From NCBI RefSeq assembly GCF_003664585.1, contig NZ_RCHI01000017.1:1-64000 (forward strand): DNA of 64,000 nt. Reading direction: 5' to 3'. The DNA comes from Paenirhodobacter hankyongi (lineage in GTDB: Bacteria > Pseudomonadota > Alphaproteobacteria > Rhodobacterales > Rhodobacteraceae). Position numbers and translations under genes: made by a program. Positions 7,304-17,710 of this stretch are shown here, in pieces (the stretch's first letter is position 1; the number at the start of each line of letters is the position of its first letter). Below the pieces are notes generated by a model, which saw only the letters and a program-made list of their open reading frames with translations, did not search any database and was not told the origin of the DNA.

Positions 7304-8614
7304 ATGACCATTTCCCTGATCGCCTTCGCCATCCTTCTGGCCATGGTCTTTTTGCGCGTGCCGATCGCCTTCGCGATGGCGATCGTCGGCGGCATCGGCT
7401 TCGGCATCCTGCGGGGCTGGGAACCGGCGGGCGCGATGATCGGCAACACGGTCTATGAGACCGGGCTGAACTATTCGCTGTCCGTGGTGCCGCTCTTCAT
7501 CTTCATGGGCAACGTGCTGGCGGGCTCGGGCATCGCGCAGGGGCTGTTCGCCGCGGCGGACCGGATCTTCGGCCGGATGCGCGGCGGGCTCGCGATGGCG
7601 ACGGTGCTGTCGTGCGGCGGCTTCTCGGCAGTCTGCGGCTCGTCGCTTGCCACCGCGGCGACGATGTCGAAGGTGGCGATGCCCTCGATGCGGCGCTTCG
7701 GCTATTCCGACAGCCTCGCCACCGGCGCGATCGCCGCGGGCGGCACGCTCGGCATCCTCATTCCGCCCTCGGTGGTGCTGATCCTCTTCGGCCTGCTGAC
7801 CGAGGCCGACATCGGCAAGCTGTTCCTGGCCGGCATCATCCCCGGCGTGGTCGGCATCCTCGGCTATCTGCTCGCCGTGATGGCCGCGGTGCGGCTGAAG
7901 CCGGAACTGGCGCCCAAGGTCGGCGAGGTGCATCCGATGACGCGCCGCGACGTGATCTCGGTGCTGGCGGTCACGGCGCTTTTCGTCTTCATCATGGTCG
8001 GCATCTATGGCGGCCTGTTCACGCCGATCGAGGCCGCGGGCATGGGCGCCGCCGCCGCGCTGGTCATCGCCTTCGCCACCGGCGGCATGACCCGCAGCGC
8101 GCTCTGGACCGCGTTCCTCGACAGCGCCACCGCTTCGGCGATGATCTTCGCGATCATCATCGGCGCCGAGATCTTCAGCAATTTCATCACTTTTGCCGGT
8201 CTTCCCGACAGCCTGTCGGAGATCGTCGAGGGGCTGGGCCTCTCGCCCTGGCTGGTGATGCTGCTGATCGTCGCGATCTATCTGGTGCTTGGCTGCTTCC
8301 TCGAGAGCCTGTCGATGATCCTGCTCACCGTGCCGGTGTTCTATCCGGTGATCGCGAACCTCGACTTCGGCCTGGCGGTGCTGAGCGACCCCGAGGCGGT
8401 GATCACCTGGTTCGCGATCATCGTCGTCGTGGTGACGGAAATCAGCCTGATCACCCCGCCGATCGGGATGAACGTCTTCGTGCTGCGCTCGGTGCTGCCC
8501 GATGTGCCGCTGCGCACGATCTTCCGCGGCGTCTATGTGTTCTGGGTCTCCGACATCATCCGGCTGGCGCTGATCATCTTCGTGCCGTGGCTGTCGCTGT
8601 GGCTGGTGCAGTAG
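7304..8614 (+). CDS. dctM: TRAP transporter large permease, DctM family
   Basis: A 436-residue polytopic membrane protein (about 11-12 helices) that carries the sodium-driven transport step of the TRAP system. Family blocks include LRVPIAFAMAIVGGIGF near the N-terminus, GSSLATAATMSKVAMPSM in the first hairpin region, and TEISLITPPIGMNVFVL near the C-terminus. It begins right after the dctQ stop codon. It ends the homogentisate/TRAP unit, with a convergent hairpin separating it from ftsH. Confidence 0.92.
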   Translation: MTISLIAFAILLAMVFLRVPIAFAMAIVGGIGFGILRGWEPAGAMIGNTVYETGLNYSLSVVPLFIFMGNVLAGSGIAQGLFAAADRIFGRMRGGLAMATVLSCGGFSAVCGSSLATAATMSKVAMPSMRRFGYSDSLATGAIAAGGTLGILIPPSVVLILFGLLTEADIGKLFLAGIIPGVVGILGYLLAVMAAVRLKPELAPKVGEVHPMTRRDVISVLAVTALFVFIMVGIYGGLFTPIEAAGMGAAAALVIAFATGGMTRSALWTAFLDSATASAMIFAIIIGAEIFSNFITFAGLPDSLSEIVEGLGLSPWLVMLLIVAIYLVLGCFLESLSMILLTVPVFYPVIANLDFGLAVLSDPEAVITWFAIIVVVVTEISLITPPIGMNVFVLRSVLPDVPLRTIFRGVYVFWVSDIIRLALIIFVPWLSLWLVQ

Positions 8615-8628
8615 CCCCCTCCTGACAC

Positions 8629-8658
8629 CGCGGGCGGGCCTTCCGGGGACCGCCCGCG
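8629..8658. terminator. Hairpin between convergent dctM and ftsH
   Basis: CGCGGGCGG (8629-8637) and CCGCCCGCG (8650-8658) are perfect 9-base arms in the 50-base gap between two convergent genes. There is no T-run on either side; it probably acts as a bidirectional terminator or mRNA end stabiliser. Confidence 0.5.
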
Positions 8659-8664
8659 CGCCGC

Positions 8665-10473
<1,809 letters not shown>

Positions 10474-10631
10474 GCCCTGCGCCCGTTCGGTTTCGACCCA
10501 TGCTATCCCCGTTGCCGCGTTCGCCGCCAGAGCCTTGCCGCGTGTCACCGGCCTCGGGTCGGCCATTGACGAAGTGCGGGGTCTGGTTGTAACGATTGGT
10601 CCATCGTGGACACATCGTTACAGGATTCGCC

Positions 10632-11120
10632 GTGCTCAGATTCCTCACCCCCACCCTGCCCGCACCGCGCCCGAGGACGGTCCTGCTTGCCGGCGCGGGC
10701 GGCTTCCTGGCGATCGCGCTGCTGGCGCTCCTGACGAGCCAGCTTGCCGTGTCGCTGCTGATCGCCCCGTTCGGTGCAAGCTGTGTGCTGCTGTTCGCCG
10801 CGCCCTCGGCGCCGCTGTCGCAGCCGGTCAACGTGATCGGCGGTCATTTCGTGGCAACCCTGACCGGGCTGCTGATGCATGCCTGGCTGCCGCCGACCTG
10901 GTGGGGCATGGCGCTTGCGGTGGGGGGCGCGATCGCGCTGATGGTCGCGCTGCGCGTCACCCACCCGCCGGCCGGGGCCGATCCCCTCGTCGTCTTCGCC
11001 ACCGCGCCGGGCTTCGGCTTTCTCTTCCTCCCGGTTCTGGCCGGATCGGTGATCCTGGTGGGCGTCGCCCTGCTGTTCCACCGGCTGAACGGGGCCGACT
11101 ATCCGGCAGGAGTGCGGTGA
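10632..11120 (+). CDS. HPP-family integral membrane protein
   Basis: About 162 residues with four hydrophobic segments. It carries THPPAGADPLVVF, the Pro-Pro signature of the HPP family, and PFGASCVLLFAAP, the family's first conserved block. In cyanobacteria an HPP protein transports nitrite; whether this one does is not known. The GTG at 10632 was preferred because AGGA lies six bases upstream; a TTG at 10596 would add 12 residues. The downstream tetR-type gene overlaps its stop codon by one base. It is divergent from ftsH. Confidence 0.75.
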   Translation: MLRFLTPTLPAPRPRTVLLAGAGGFLAIALLALLTSQLAVSLLIAPFGASCVLLFAAPSAPLSQPVNVIGGHFVATLTGLLMHAWLPPTWWGMALAVGGAIALMVALRVTHPPAGADPLVVFATAPGFGFLFLPVLAGSVILVGVALLFHRLNGADYPAGVR

Positions 11121-11689
11121 TGGCGCGCAGCTATCTGGAACGGAGCGACCTCGTGCCGCAGCTGGCCGAGATCTTCCGCCGCCACGGCTACGAGGGCGCC
11201 AGCATCGGCGTCATCGCGAAGGAGACGGGGGCGGGCCGGAGCAGCCTCTATCACTTCTTTCCCGGCGGGAAGGAGGAGATGGCCGATGCGGTGCTGGCGC
11301 AGATTTCCGACTGGTTCGAGGTCCATATCTTCGCGCCGCTGCGGGAGAGGCCGGCGCAGCAGGCGCTGGCCGAGATGGCCGCGAGTGTCGAGACCTATTT
11401 CCGCTCCGGCCAGCGCATCTGCCTCGTCGGCGCCTTCGCGCTCGATGACGTTCGCAGCCGCTTTTCCGAGCGGATCGAAAGCTACTTCGCCCGCTGGAGC
11501 GAAGCGCTGGCAGAATGCCTGCAGCGGGCGGGATGGCCCGAATCCGCGGCGCGGCAAGAGGCCATCAGCATTCTGGCCGCAATTCAGGGCGGCATCGTCC
11601 TGACCCGCGCCTCGGGCAATGCAGAGGCGTTCCGGACGGCCCTTTCCTCGGCGCTGGCGCGGGCCGGCGCCGAGGCAATCGGGCGCTGA
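11120..11689 (+). CDS. TetR/AcrR-family transcriptional regulator
   Basis: A 189-residue one-domain-plus-ligand-domain regulator. The N-terminal helix-turn-helix is complete: LAEIFRRHGYEGASIGVIAKETGAGRSSLYHFFPGGKEEM at about residues 13-52. The remaining helices form an unrecognised ligand domain. The ATG at 11120 overlaps the TGA of the HPP gene, so the two are co-expressed, and the regulator probably controls that short operon or the divergent ftsH. No operator was clearly seen in the 158-base divergent gap. Confidence 0.85.
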   Translation: MARSYLERSDLVPQLAEIFRRHGYEGASIGVIAKETGAGRSSLYHFFPGGKEEMADAVLAQISDWFEVHIFAPLRERPAQQALAEMAASVETYFRSGQRICLVGAFALDDVRSRFSERIESYFARWSEALAECLQRAGWPESAARQEAISILAAIQGGIVLTRASGNAEAFRTALSSALARAGAEAIGR

Positions 11690-11771
11690 GCACAGCCCCG
11701 CGCCGGGCCTGCCGCGCATTCCGTCGGGTCCGGGTCTTCAGATTGTGCTACTTTTTTCTGCAAACATCATG

Positions 11772-11813
11772 TATAATGCTGAAATTAAACAACCTTCTCC
11801 GTCTCGGAGAAGG
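11772..11813 (+). promoter_or_regulatory. arcD operon promoter -10 box and 5'-UTR hairpin
   Basis: TATAAT at 11772-11777 is a perfect -10 hexamer in a locally AT-rich patch; a matching -35 is weak. Fifteen bases on, CCTTCTCCG (11793-11801) and CGGAGAAGG (11805-11813) are perfect 9-base arms around TCT, so the transcript would begin with a strong hairpin. No T-run follows, so it is more likely to stabilise the mRNA than to terminate it. No FNR/ANR box (TTGAT-N4-ATCAA) was found. Confidence 0.5.
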
Positions 11814-11872
11814 GCGGCAACTTTCTCTCCCTGGGCTCCTGTCGAGAGCGAGTTGGGTGTGGAGGAAATTTC

Positions 11873-13327
11873 ATGAGTGATAGAACTGTCTCGGACAAAT
11901 CACCGGGCGCCGGCGACAAGCTCCGCCTCGGGGCGCTGGCGGCACTGGTGATCGGCTCGATGGTGGGCTCGGGTGTCTTCAGCCTGCCGCAGAACATGGC
12001 CGCGGGCGCGGGGCCTCTCGCGATCCTGATCGGCTGGGGCATCACCGCGGTGGGGATGCTCGCCCTTGTCTTCGTCTATCAGTCCCTGGCACTGCGAAAA
12101 CCGGAGCTTGATGCCGGGCCCTATGCCTATGCCAAGGCCGGTTTCGGCCCGTTCATCGGCTTCAACAGCGCCTGGGGCTACTGGATCAGTGCCTGGGTCG
12201 GCAACGTCTCCTATGCGGTCGTGGTGTTCAGCGCGCTGTCCTACTTCTTTCCGGCGTTCGGCGACGGCAACACCTGGCAGGCGGTGCTCGGCGCCTCGGT
12301 GCTGGTCTGGGGCGTGCATTTCCTGATCCTGCGCGGCGTGAAGCAGGCGGCGGTCGTCAACACCGCGGTGACGCTGGCCAAGATCGCGCCGATCGTGCTG
12401 TTCGTCCTCGTCGTGGCGCTCGCCTTCAAGGTCGACATCTTCTCTGCCGACTTCTCCGGCAAGGGCAACGCGAGCCTTGGCACGGTGCTGGATCAGGTGA
12501 AGAGCACGATGCTCGTCACGCTGTGGGTGTTCATCGGCATCGAGGGGGCAAGCGTCTATTCCGCCCGTGCCGCCGAACGCCGGGACATCGCCCGCGCCAC
12601 CGTTCTCGGCTTCCTGACCTGCATCATCCTCTATGCGCTGGTGTCGCTGCTGTCGCTTGGCATCATCAGCCAGGCAGAGCTGGGGCAGATGAAGAACCCG
12701 TCGATGGCCGGGGTGATGGAGGCCGTCGTCGGCCCCTGGGGCGCGGTGATGGTCAACCTCGCGCTGGTGGTGTCGGTGCTGGGCGCCTTTCTGAGCTGGA
12801 CGATGCTCGCCGCCGAGGTGCCCCATGTCGCGGGCAAGGACGGCACGATGCCGCGGTTCTTCGCGACGGAGAATGCGCGCAAGGTGCCGGTCACCTCGCT
12901 GGTGGTGACGAATGCGCTGGTGCAGCTGTTCCTGATCATCACCCTCTTCGCACAAAGCACCTATCAGGCGCTGTTCTACATCGCCTCGAGCATGATCCTC
13001 GTGCCCTATATCTTCTCGGGCGCCTATGCCGCGAAACTTGCTATCACCGGCGAGGGCTATGCCGCCGGCGAGAGCCGCACCGGCCCGATGCTGATCGGCC
13101 TGCTGGCGACGGTCTACGGGATCTGGCTCGTCTATGCGGCGGGGCTGACCTACCTGTTCATGTGCGCCGTCCTCTATGCGCCGGGCGTGCTGTTCTACAT
13201 CTGGGCCCGCCGCGAACGGCAGGAGCGCAGCTTCACCGCGGTCGAGGCGATCCTTGCCGTGGCGCTGGTGCTTGTCGGCCTCTACGCGGCCTACGAGATG
13301 TGGACCGGCGCGGTCAGCGCGCTGTGA
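11873..13327 (+). CDS. arcD: Arginine/ornithine antiporter, ArcD-type (APC superfamily)
   Basis: A 484-residue inner-membrane amino acid exchanger with about 12-13 hydrophobic helices. The N-terminal [20 protein letters not shown] is the helix-1 signature of basic amino acid/polyamine antiporters, and [14 protein letters not shown] and [13 protein letters not shown] are further family blocks. Start at 11873 follows GGAGGAAA. It leads a four-gene arginine deiminase operon, so exchange of external arginine for internal ornithine is the expected role. The arcA start follows 14 bases after its stop. Confidence 0.92.
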   Translation: MSDRTVSDKSPGAGDKLRLGALAALVIGSMVGSGVFSLPQNMAAGAGPLAILIGWGITAVGMLALVFVYQSLALRKPELDAGPYAYAKAGFGPFIGFNSAWGYWISAWVGNVSYAVVVFSALSYFFPAFGDGNTWQAVLGASVLVWGVHFLILRGVKQAAVVNTAVTLAKIAPIVLFVLVVALAFKVDIFSADFSGKGNASLGTVLDQVKSTMLVTLWVFIGIEGASVYSARAAERRDIARATVLGFLTCIILYALVSLLSLGIISQAELGQMKNPSMAGVMEAVVGPWGAVMVNLALVVSVLGAFLSWTMLAAEVPHVAGKDGTMPRFFATENARKVPVTSLVVTNALVQLFLIITLFAQSTYQALFYIASSMILVPYIFSGAYAAKLAITGEGYAAGESRTGPMLIGLLATVYGIWLVYAAGLTYLFMCAVLYAPGVLFYIWARRERQERSFTAVEAILAVALVLVGLYAAYEMWTGAVSAL

Positions 13328-13341
13328 GGGAGGGCAAGACC

Positions 13342-14559
13342 ATGACCGATCTCGGTGTGCATTCCGAAGTGGGAAAGCTGCGCGAGGTGATCGTGCATCG
13401 TCCCGATCTGAGCCTGCGCCGGCTGACGCCGGACAATTGCCACGATCTGCTGTTCGATGACGTGATCTGGGTGAAGCGCGCGCGGCAGGAGCATGACGTG
13501 CTGGTCGACACGCTGCGCGAACGCGGGGTGATGGTGCATCTCTTCGGCGATCTGCTCGCCGAGACGCTGGAGCAGGCCGAGGCCCGCGACTGGCTGCTCG
13601 CGCGCCGGGTCGATCCGGGGATGGTGGGCTATGATCTCGCGCCCGAGCTGCGCGGCTGGCTCGGCGGGCTGCCGGCGACCGAACTCGCCGCCCGGCTGAT
13701 CGGCGGGGTGACCCGGGCGGAGCTGCCCTTCGCGCCCCCCGGCCTCTTCGGGCAGACGCTGCTGCCGCAGGACTTCGTGCTGCCGCCGCTGCCGAACCAG
13801 CTCTTCACCCGCGATTCCTCGTGCTGGATCTATCGCTCGGTCTCGGTCAGCCCGATGTTCTGGCCCGCGCGCCGGCCCGAGGCCGACAATGTGGAGGCGA
13901 TCTATCGCTTCCATCCGCGTTTCCGCGATGCCGGCGTGCCCTTCGTCTCGCCCGACAACACCGGGATGCATTGCAGCCTCGAGGGCGGCGACGTGATGCC
14001 GGTGGGCAAGGGCGTGGTGCTGGTGGGGATGGGCGAGCGCTCGACCCCGCAGGCGGTCGGCAGCCTCGCGCGCAATCTTTTTGCCGCGGGCGAGGCGACG
14101 CAGGTGATCGCCGCGCTGATGCCGCGCGACCGTTCCTTCATGCATCTCGACACCGTCTTCACCTTCTGTGACGCCGATCTGGCGACGATGTATCCGCCGG
14201 TGGTGGACCGGATCCGGACCTTCTCGATCCGGCCCGGCGAGGGGGCGCATTCGGTCGATGTGCGCGAGGAGAAGCGCCCGTTCACCGCCGTGGTGGCCGA
14301 GGCGATGGGGCTGAAGAAGCTGCGCATCGTCGCCACCGGCGGCGACGATTACGAGGCCGAGCGCGAGCAGTGGGACGACGGCAACAACGTCGTCGCGGTC
14401 GAGCCCGGCGTGGTCATCGGCTATGACCGCAACGTCTATACCAACACGCTTCTGCGTCACGCCGGCGTCGAGGTCATCACCATCGAAAGCGCGGAGCTGA
14501 GCCGCGGCCGGGGCGGCGGTCACTGCATGACCTGCCCGATCGTCCGCGACCCGGTCTGA
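13342..14559 (+). CDS. arcA: Arginine deiminase
   Basis: A 405-residue cytoplasmic enzyme that hydrolyses arginine to citrulline and ammonia. N-terminal [17 protein letters not shown] and [14 protein letters not shown], the HCSLEGGDV block (His/Glu active-site region) and the C-terminal [10 protein letters not shown] with the catalytic cysteine (C395) are all present. The ATG at 13342 has GGGAGGGCAAG upstream and gives normal family length; the reading frame stays open upstream inside arcD but that is overlap, not coding. First enzyme of the arcABC pathway that follows. Confidence 0.96.
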   Translation: MTDLGVHSEVGKLREVIVHRPDLSLRRLTPDNCHDLLFDDVIWVKRARQEHDVLVDTLRERGVMVHLFGDLLAETLEQAEARDWLLARRVDPGMVGYDLAPELRGWLGGLPATELAARLIGGVTRAELPFAPPGLFGQTLLPQDFVLPPLPNQLFTRDSSCWIYRSVSVSPMFWPARRPEADNVEAIYRFHPRFRDAGVPFVSPDNTGMHCSLEGGDVMPVGKGVVLVGMGERSTPQAVGSLARNLFAAGEATQVIAALMPRDRSFMHLDTVFTFCDADLATMYPPVVDRIRTFSIRPGEGAHSVDVREEKRPFTAVVAEAMGLKKLRIVATGGDDYEAEREQWDDGNNVVAVEPGVVIGYDRNVYTNTLLRHAGVEVITIESAELSRGRGGGHCMTCPIVRDPV

Positions 14560-14574
14560 GCACAGGAGGCATCC

Positions 14575-15576
14575 ATGCCTGTCAATCTGCATGGCCGCAG
14601 CGTCCTCACGCTGGCCGATTTTACCCCGGACGAGATCCGCTTTCTCTTGCGGCTGGCGGCGGATCTGAAGGTGGCGAAGATGGCGGGGACCGAGGTTCCC
14701 CGCCTGACCCGCAAGAACATCGCGCTGATCTTCGAGAAGGATTCGACCCGCACCCGTGCGGGCTTCGAGGTTGCCGCCCACGATCAGGGCGCCGAGGTCA
14801 CCTATATCGGCCCCTCGGGCAGCCACATCGGCCACAAGGAGACGATGAAGGACACCGCCCGGGTGCTGGGCCGGATGTATGACGCGATCGAATATCGCGG
14901 CTTCTCGCAGCAAGATGCGGAAACTCTCGCCCGCCATTCCGGCGTGCCGGTCTACAACGGCCTGACCGATCAGACCCACCCGACCCAGATCCTCGCCGAT
15001 TTCATGACGATGCGGGAATTCACCCACAAGCATCTGTCGGACATGGTGCTGACCTTCACCGGCGAGGGCCGCGACAACGTCGCCCGCTCGCTGGCGATCG
15101 GGGCGGCGAAGGTGGGGATGGATTTCCGCATCGCCTCGCCGCGCGCGCTCTGGCCCGAGGAGAGCTTCGTCGCCGGGATCCGCGCGATGGCGGCGCCGAC
15201 CGGCGGGCGCTTCACCCTCACCGAGGATCCGGTCGCCGCGGTGAAGGGCGCCGATTTCATCTACACCGACGTCTGGCTGTCGATGGGCGAGGCGAGCTCG
15301 GCCTGGGGCGAGCGGATCAGGCTCCTGACGCCCTACCGGGTCGATGCCGCGCTGATGGCGGCGAGCGGCAACCCCTACGTCAAGTTCATGCATTGCCTGC
15401 CCGCCTTCCACAATGCCGAGACCGAGGTCGGCGCGCAGGTGCTCAAGGACTACGGCATCGACTGCATGGAGGTGACCGAGGAGGTGTTCGAAAGCCCCGC
15501 CTCGATCGTCTTCGACGAGGCCGAGAACCGGATGCACGCGATCAAGGCGCTGCTCGTCGCGACGATCGGGGGCTGA
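14575..15576 (+). CDS. arcB: Catabolic ornithine carbamoyltransferase
   Basis: A 333-residue enzyme that splits citrulline with phosphate into ornithine and carbamoyl phosphate. It has the carbamoyl-phosphate site [14 protein letters not shown], the HPTQ-type block [14 protein letters not shown], and the ornithine-binding [16 protein letters not shown]. Start at 14575 follows CAGGAGGC. Its place between arcA and arcC identifies it as the catabolic rather than the biosynthetic enzyme; arcC begins three bases after its stop. Confidence 0.95.
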   Translation: MPVNLHGRSVLTLADFTPDEIRFLLRLAADLKVAKMAGTEVPRLTRKNIALIFEKDSTRTRAGFEVAAHDQGAEVTYIGPSGSHIGHKETMKDTARVLGRMYDAIEYRGFSQQDAETLARHSGVPVYNGLTDQTHPTQILADFMTMREFTHKHLSDMVLTFTGEGRDNVARSLAIGAAKVGMDFRIASPRALWPEESFVAGIRAMAAPTGGRFTLTEDPVAAVKGADFIYTDVWLSMGEASSAWGERIRLLTPYRVDAALMAASGNPYVKFMHCLPAFHNAETEVGAQVLKDYGIDCMEVTEEVFESPASIVFDEAENRMHAIKALLVATIGG

Positions 15577-15579
15577 GCC

Positions 15580-16491
15580 ATGCTGATCGTCGCGGCCCTT
15601 GGCGGCAATGCGCTCCTGCGCCGGGGCGAGCCGATGACGGGCGAGAACCAGCGTGCCAACATCCGCGCCGCGGCGGCGGTTCTGGCGCAGCTGGTGCAGG
15701 CTGGCCACCGGCTCGTCGTCACCCATGGCAACGGGCCGCAGGTCGGGCTTCTGGCGCTGCAGGCGGCGGCGACGCCCGACGCGCCCTTCCCGCTTGATGT
15801 GCTCGATGCCGAAAGCGCGGGGATGGTCGGATACGTGCTGCAACAGGAGCTCGACAATGCCCTGCCCGGGCATCTGGTGACGACGCTGCTGACCCAGGTC
15901 CGGGTCGATCCGCAGGATCCGGCGTTCCGGCAGCCGACGAAGCCGATCGGTCCGGTCTATGACCGGGCCGAGGCAGAGCGCCTTGCCGCCGCCCGCGGCT
16001 GGACCGTCGCGCCAGACACCGACCGCTGGCGCCGCGTCGTCGCCTCGCCCGCGCCGCTCGAGATCCTCGAGGCGCCGGTGCTGAAGCTGCTGCTTGCGCA
16101 GGGGGTGATTCCGATCTGCGTCGGCGGCGGCGGGATCCCCGTCGTCGCGCTGCCGCAGGGCGGGCTGACCGGGGTCGAGGCGGTGATCGACAAGGATCTG
16201 GCAAGCGGCCTGCTGGCGCGCCAGCTGGGCGCCGACATGCTGCTGATGCTGACCGATGTCGCCGCCGTCTACCGCGATTTCGGCACGCCGCAGGCCCGTC
16301 CGCTTGCGGCGGTCGCGGCCGATGCGCTGTCGCCCGCAGATTTTCCGGCCGGTTCGATGGGGCCGAAGGTGCGCGCCGCGGTCGACTTCGTCCGCGCGAC
16401 CGGCGGGCGGGCCGGGATCGGCCGGCTCGAGGATGCGGCGGCCATCGTCGCCGGCACCGCGGGCACGCGGATCTCCGCCAGCGGCGGCTGA
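15580..16491 (+). CDS. arcC: Carbamate kinase
   Basis: A 303-residue amino-acid-kinase-fold enzyme that transfers phosphate from carbamoyl phosphate to ADP, yielding ATP, CO2 and ammonia. It begins LIVAALGGNALLRRGEPM, the family hallmark, followed by HGNGPQVGLLALQ, CVGGGGIPVV, VEAVIDKDLASGLLA and the C-terminal PAGSMGPKVRAAVDFV. It closes the arc operon and gives it its energy yield. A 10-bp GC hairpin (16513-16534) lies just beyond the stop. Confidence 0.95.
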   Translation: MLIVAALGGNALLRRGEPMTGENQRANIRAAAAVLAQLVQAGHRLVVTHGNGPQVGLLALQAAATPDAPFPLDVLDAESAGMVGYVLQQELDNALPGHLVTTLLTQVRVDPQDPAFRQPTKPIGPVYDRAEAERLAAARGWTVAPDTDRWRRVVASPAPLEILEAPVLKLLLAQGVIPICVGGGGIPVVALPQGGLTGVEAVIDKDLASGLLARQLGADMLLMLTDVAAVYRDFGTPQARPLAAVAADALSPADFPAGSMGPKVRAAVDFVRATGGRAGIGRLEDAAAIVAGTAGTRISASGG

Positions 16492-16547
16492 GGCCGGCCT
16501 GCCTGGCAAGAAGGGGGCGGCGGTCGCCGCCTCCCCTGCCCTGCCGG

Positions 16548-16601
16548 TGTCTCGCGCCCGTTCCGGCCGGGGGCGCCGGTTCCCTGAGACAGTCTGAGAC
16601 A
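16548..16601. promoter_or_regulatory. Triplicate GAGACA element upstream of the acetoin-dehydrogenase-like operon
   Basis: TGTCTC (16548-16553, inverted) and two direct copies of TGAGACA (16585-16591 and 16595-16601, one helical turn apart) lie 113-166 bases before the E1 alpha start. Phased repeats at this distance suit binding of an activator such as the AcoR-like protein encoded at 22953. No convincing sigma-54 -24/-12 promoter was found downstream. Confidence 0.4.
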
Positions 16602-16713
16602 CGCTGCAGCGCAGAGGTGATCCTGCGTTGCAGCACGCGCATGGCCGGGTTGAGAAAGATCCTCGCAAGCAGGGCCATCCATGCCCTGTGCCGCTGCAAA
16701 CGGGGAGGATCAG

Positions 16714-17700
16714 ATGACGCCATCACGCGACGAGCTGGCTTGGATGTACCGCAACATGGTGCTCAGCCGCAGGCTCGAGGAAACCATTTCCAAGATCTAT
16801 TTCGAGGGCAAGACGCCGGTCTTCAACATGGCGAACGGTCCGATCCCGGGCGAGATGCACCTCTCGAACGGGCAGGAGCCGGTGGCGGTCGGGGTCTGCG
16901 CCCATCTGACGGCCGAGGACATCGTCACCGCGACGCACCGCCCGCATCACCAGGCGATCGCCAAGGGCGTCGACCTCGACGCGATGGTCGCCGAGATCTT
17001 CGGCAAGGCGACCGGGCTTTCGGGCGGGCGCGGCGGGCATATGCACCTGTTCGACCCGAAGGTGAATTTCGCCTGCTCGGGGATCATCGCGCAGGGGCTT
17101 GGCCCGGCGGTCGGGGCGGCGCTGTCGCGCAAGCTGCGCGGCCTGCCGGGCGTCGCGGTCGCCTTCCTCGGCGACGGCGCGGCGAACCAGGGCGCCTTCC
17201 ACGAGGCGATGAACCTCGCCGCGGTCTGGAAGCTGCCCTTCGTCTGCGTGATCGAGGACAATTCCTGGGGCATCTCGGTGCCGAAGAGCGCCTCGACCGC
17301 GGTGGCGCGCAATGACGTGCGCGCCGCGGCCTATGGCATTCCGGGCCATTACGTCGCCGGCAACGACCCGCTGGCGATCTACGAGGTCGCGGGCGAGGCG
17401 ATCGCGCGCGCCCGTGCCGGCGCGGGGCCGACGCTGATCGAATGCGAGACCTATCGTCTGGCCGGCCACTTCATGGGCGATGCCGAGGGCTATCGCCCGA
17501 AGGGCGAGAAGGAGGCGCTGTTCGCCGCCGACCCGATCCCGAAGATGCGGGCCCGGCTGCTGGCCGAGTTCGGCTTCTCCGAGGACGAGCTCGTCGCCGC
17601 CGAGGGTGCGGCGGCGGACCGGGTCGCCGCGGCGATCCGCTTTGCCCGCGACAGCGCCGATCCGCGTCCCGAGGACGCCCTGACCGCGGTCTTTGCCTGA
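16714..17700 (+). CDS. acoA: Thiamine-diphosphate-dependent dehydrogenase E1 alpha subunit, acetoin dehydrogenase type
   Basis: A 328-residue E1 alpha subunit. The thiamine-diphosphate motif runs from GDGAANQGAFHEAMN (about 153-167) to IEDNSWGISV; GHMHLFDP and GETYRxxGH-like ECETYRLAGHFMGD are further E1 alpha blocks. The start at 16714 follows GGGGAGGATCAG. Together with acoB it should decarboxylate a 2-oxo or alpha-hydroxyketone substrate and pass the acyl group to lipoyl. Acetoin is the best guess because of overall similarity to AcoA and the AcoR-like regulator downstream, but pyruvate or a branched 2-oxo acid is possible. Confidence 0.85.
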   Translation: MTPSRDELAWMYRNMVLSRRLEETISKIYFEGKTPVFNMANGPIPGEMHLSNGQEPVAVGVCAHLTAEDIVTATHRPHHQAIAKGVDLDAMVAEIFGKATGLSGGRGGHMHLFDPKVNFACSGIIAQGLGPAVGAALSRKLRGLPGVAVAFLGDGAANQGAFHEAMNLAAVWKLPFVCVIEDNSWGISVPKSASTAVARNDVRAAAYGIPGHYVAGNDPLAIYEVAGEAIARARAGAGPTLIECETYRLAGHFMGDAEGYRPKGEKEALFAADPIPKMRARLLAEFGFSEDELVAAEGAAADRVAAAIRFARDSADPRPEDALTAVFA

Positions 17701-17710
17701 GGGGGATGAG

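Noticed and set aside
10474-10566. 31-residue N-terminal extension of FtsH
   Set aside because: It lacks similarity to the FtsH N-terminus and would overlap the divergent promoter region; the internal ATG gives the normal membrane anchor.
11690-11872. FNR/ANR box before the arc operon
   Set aside because: No TTGAT-N4-ATCAA or close variant was found on either strand.
16604-16640. Possible sigma-54 promoter before acoA
   Set aside because: GG and GC pairs occur but with 12 rather than 10 bases between them, and the local regulator lacks GAFTGA.
13291-16668. A very long open frame on the minus strand opposite arcA-arcC
   Set aside because: It is a by-product of high GC content and strong codon bias; the translation is rich in Arg, His, Gly and Ala with no family motif, and the plus strand is fully covered by well-recognised genes.
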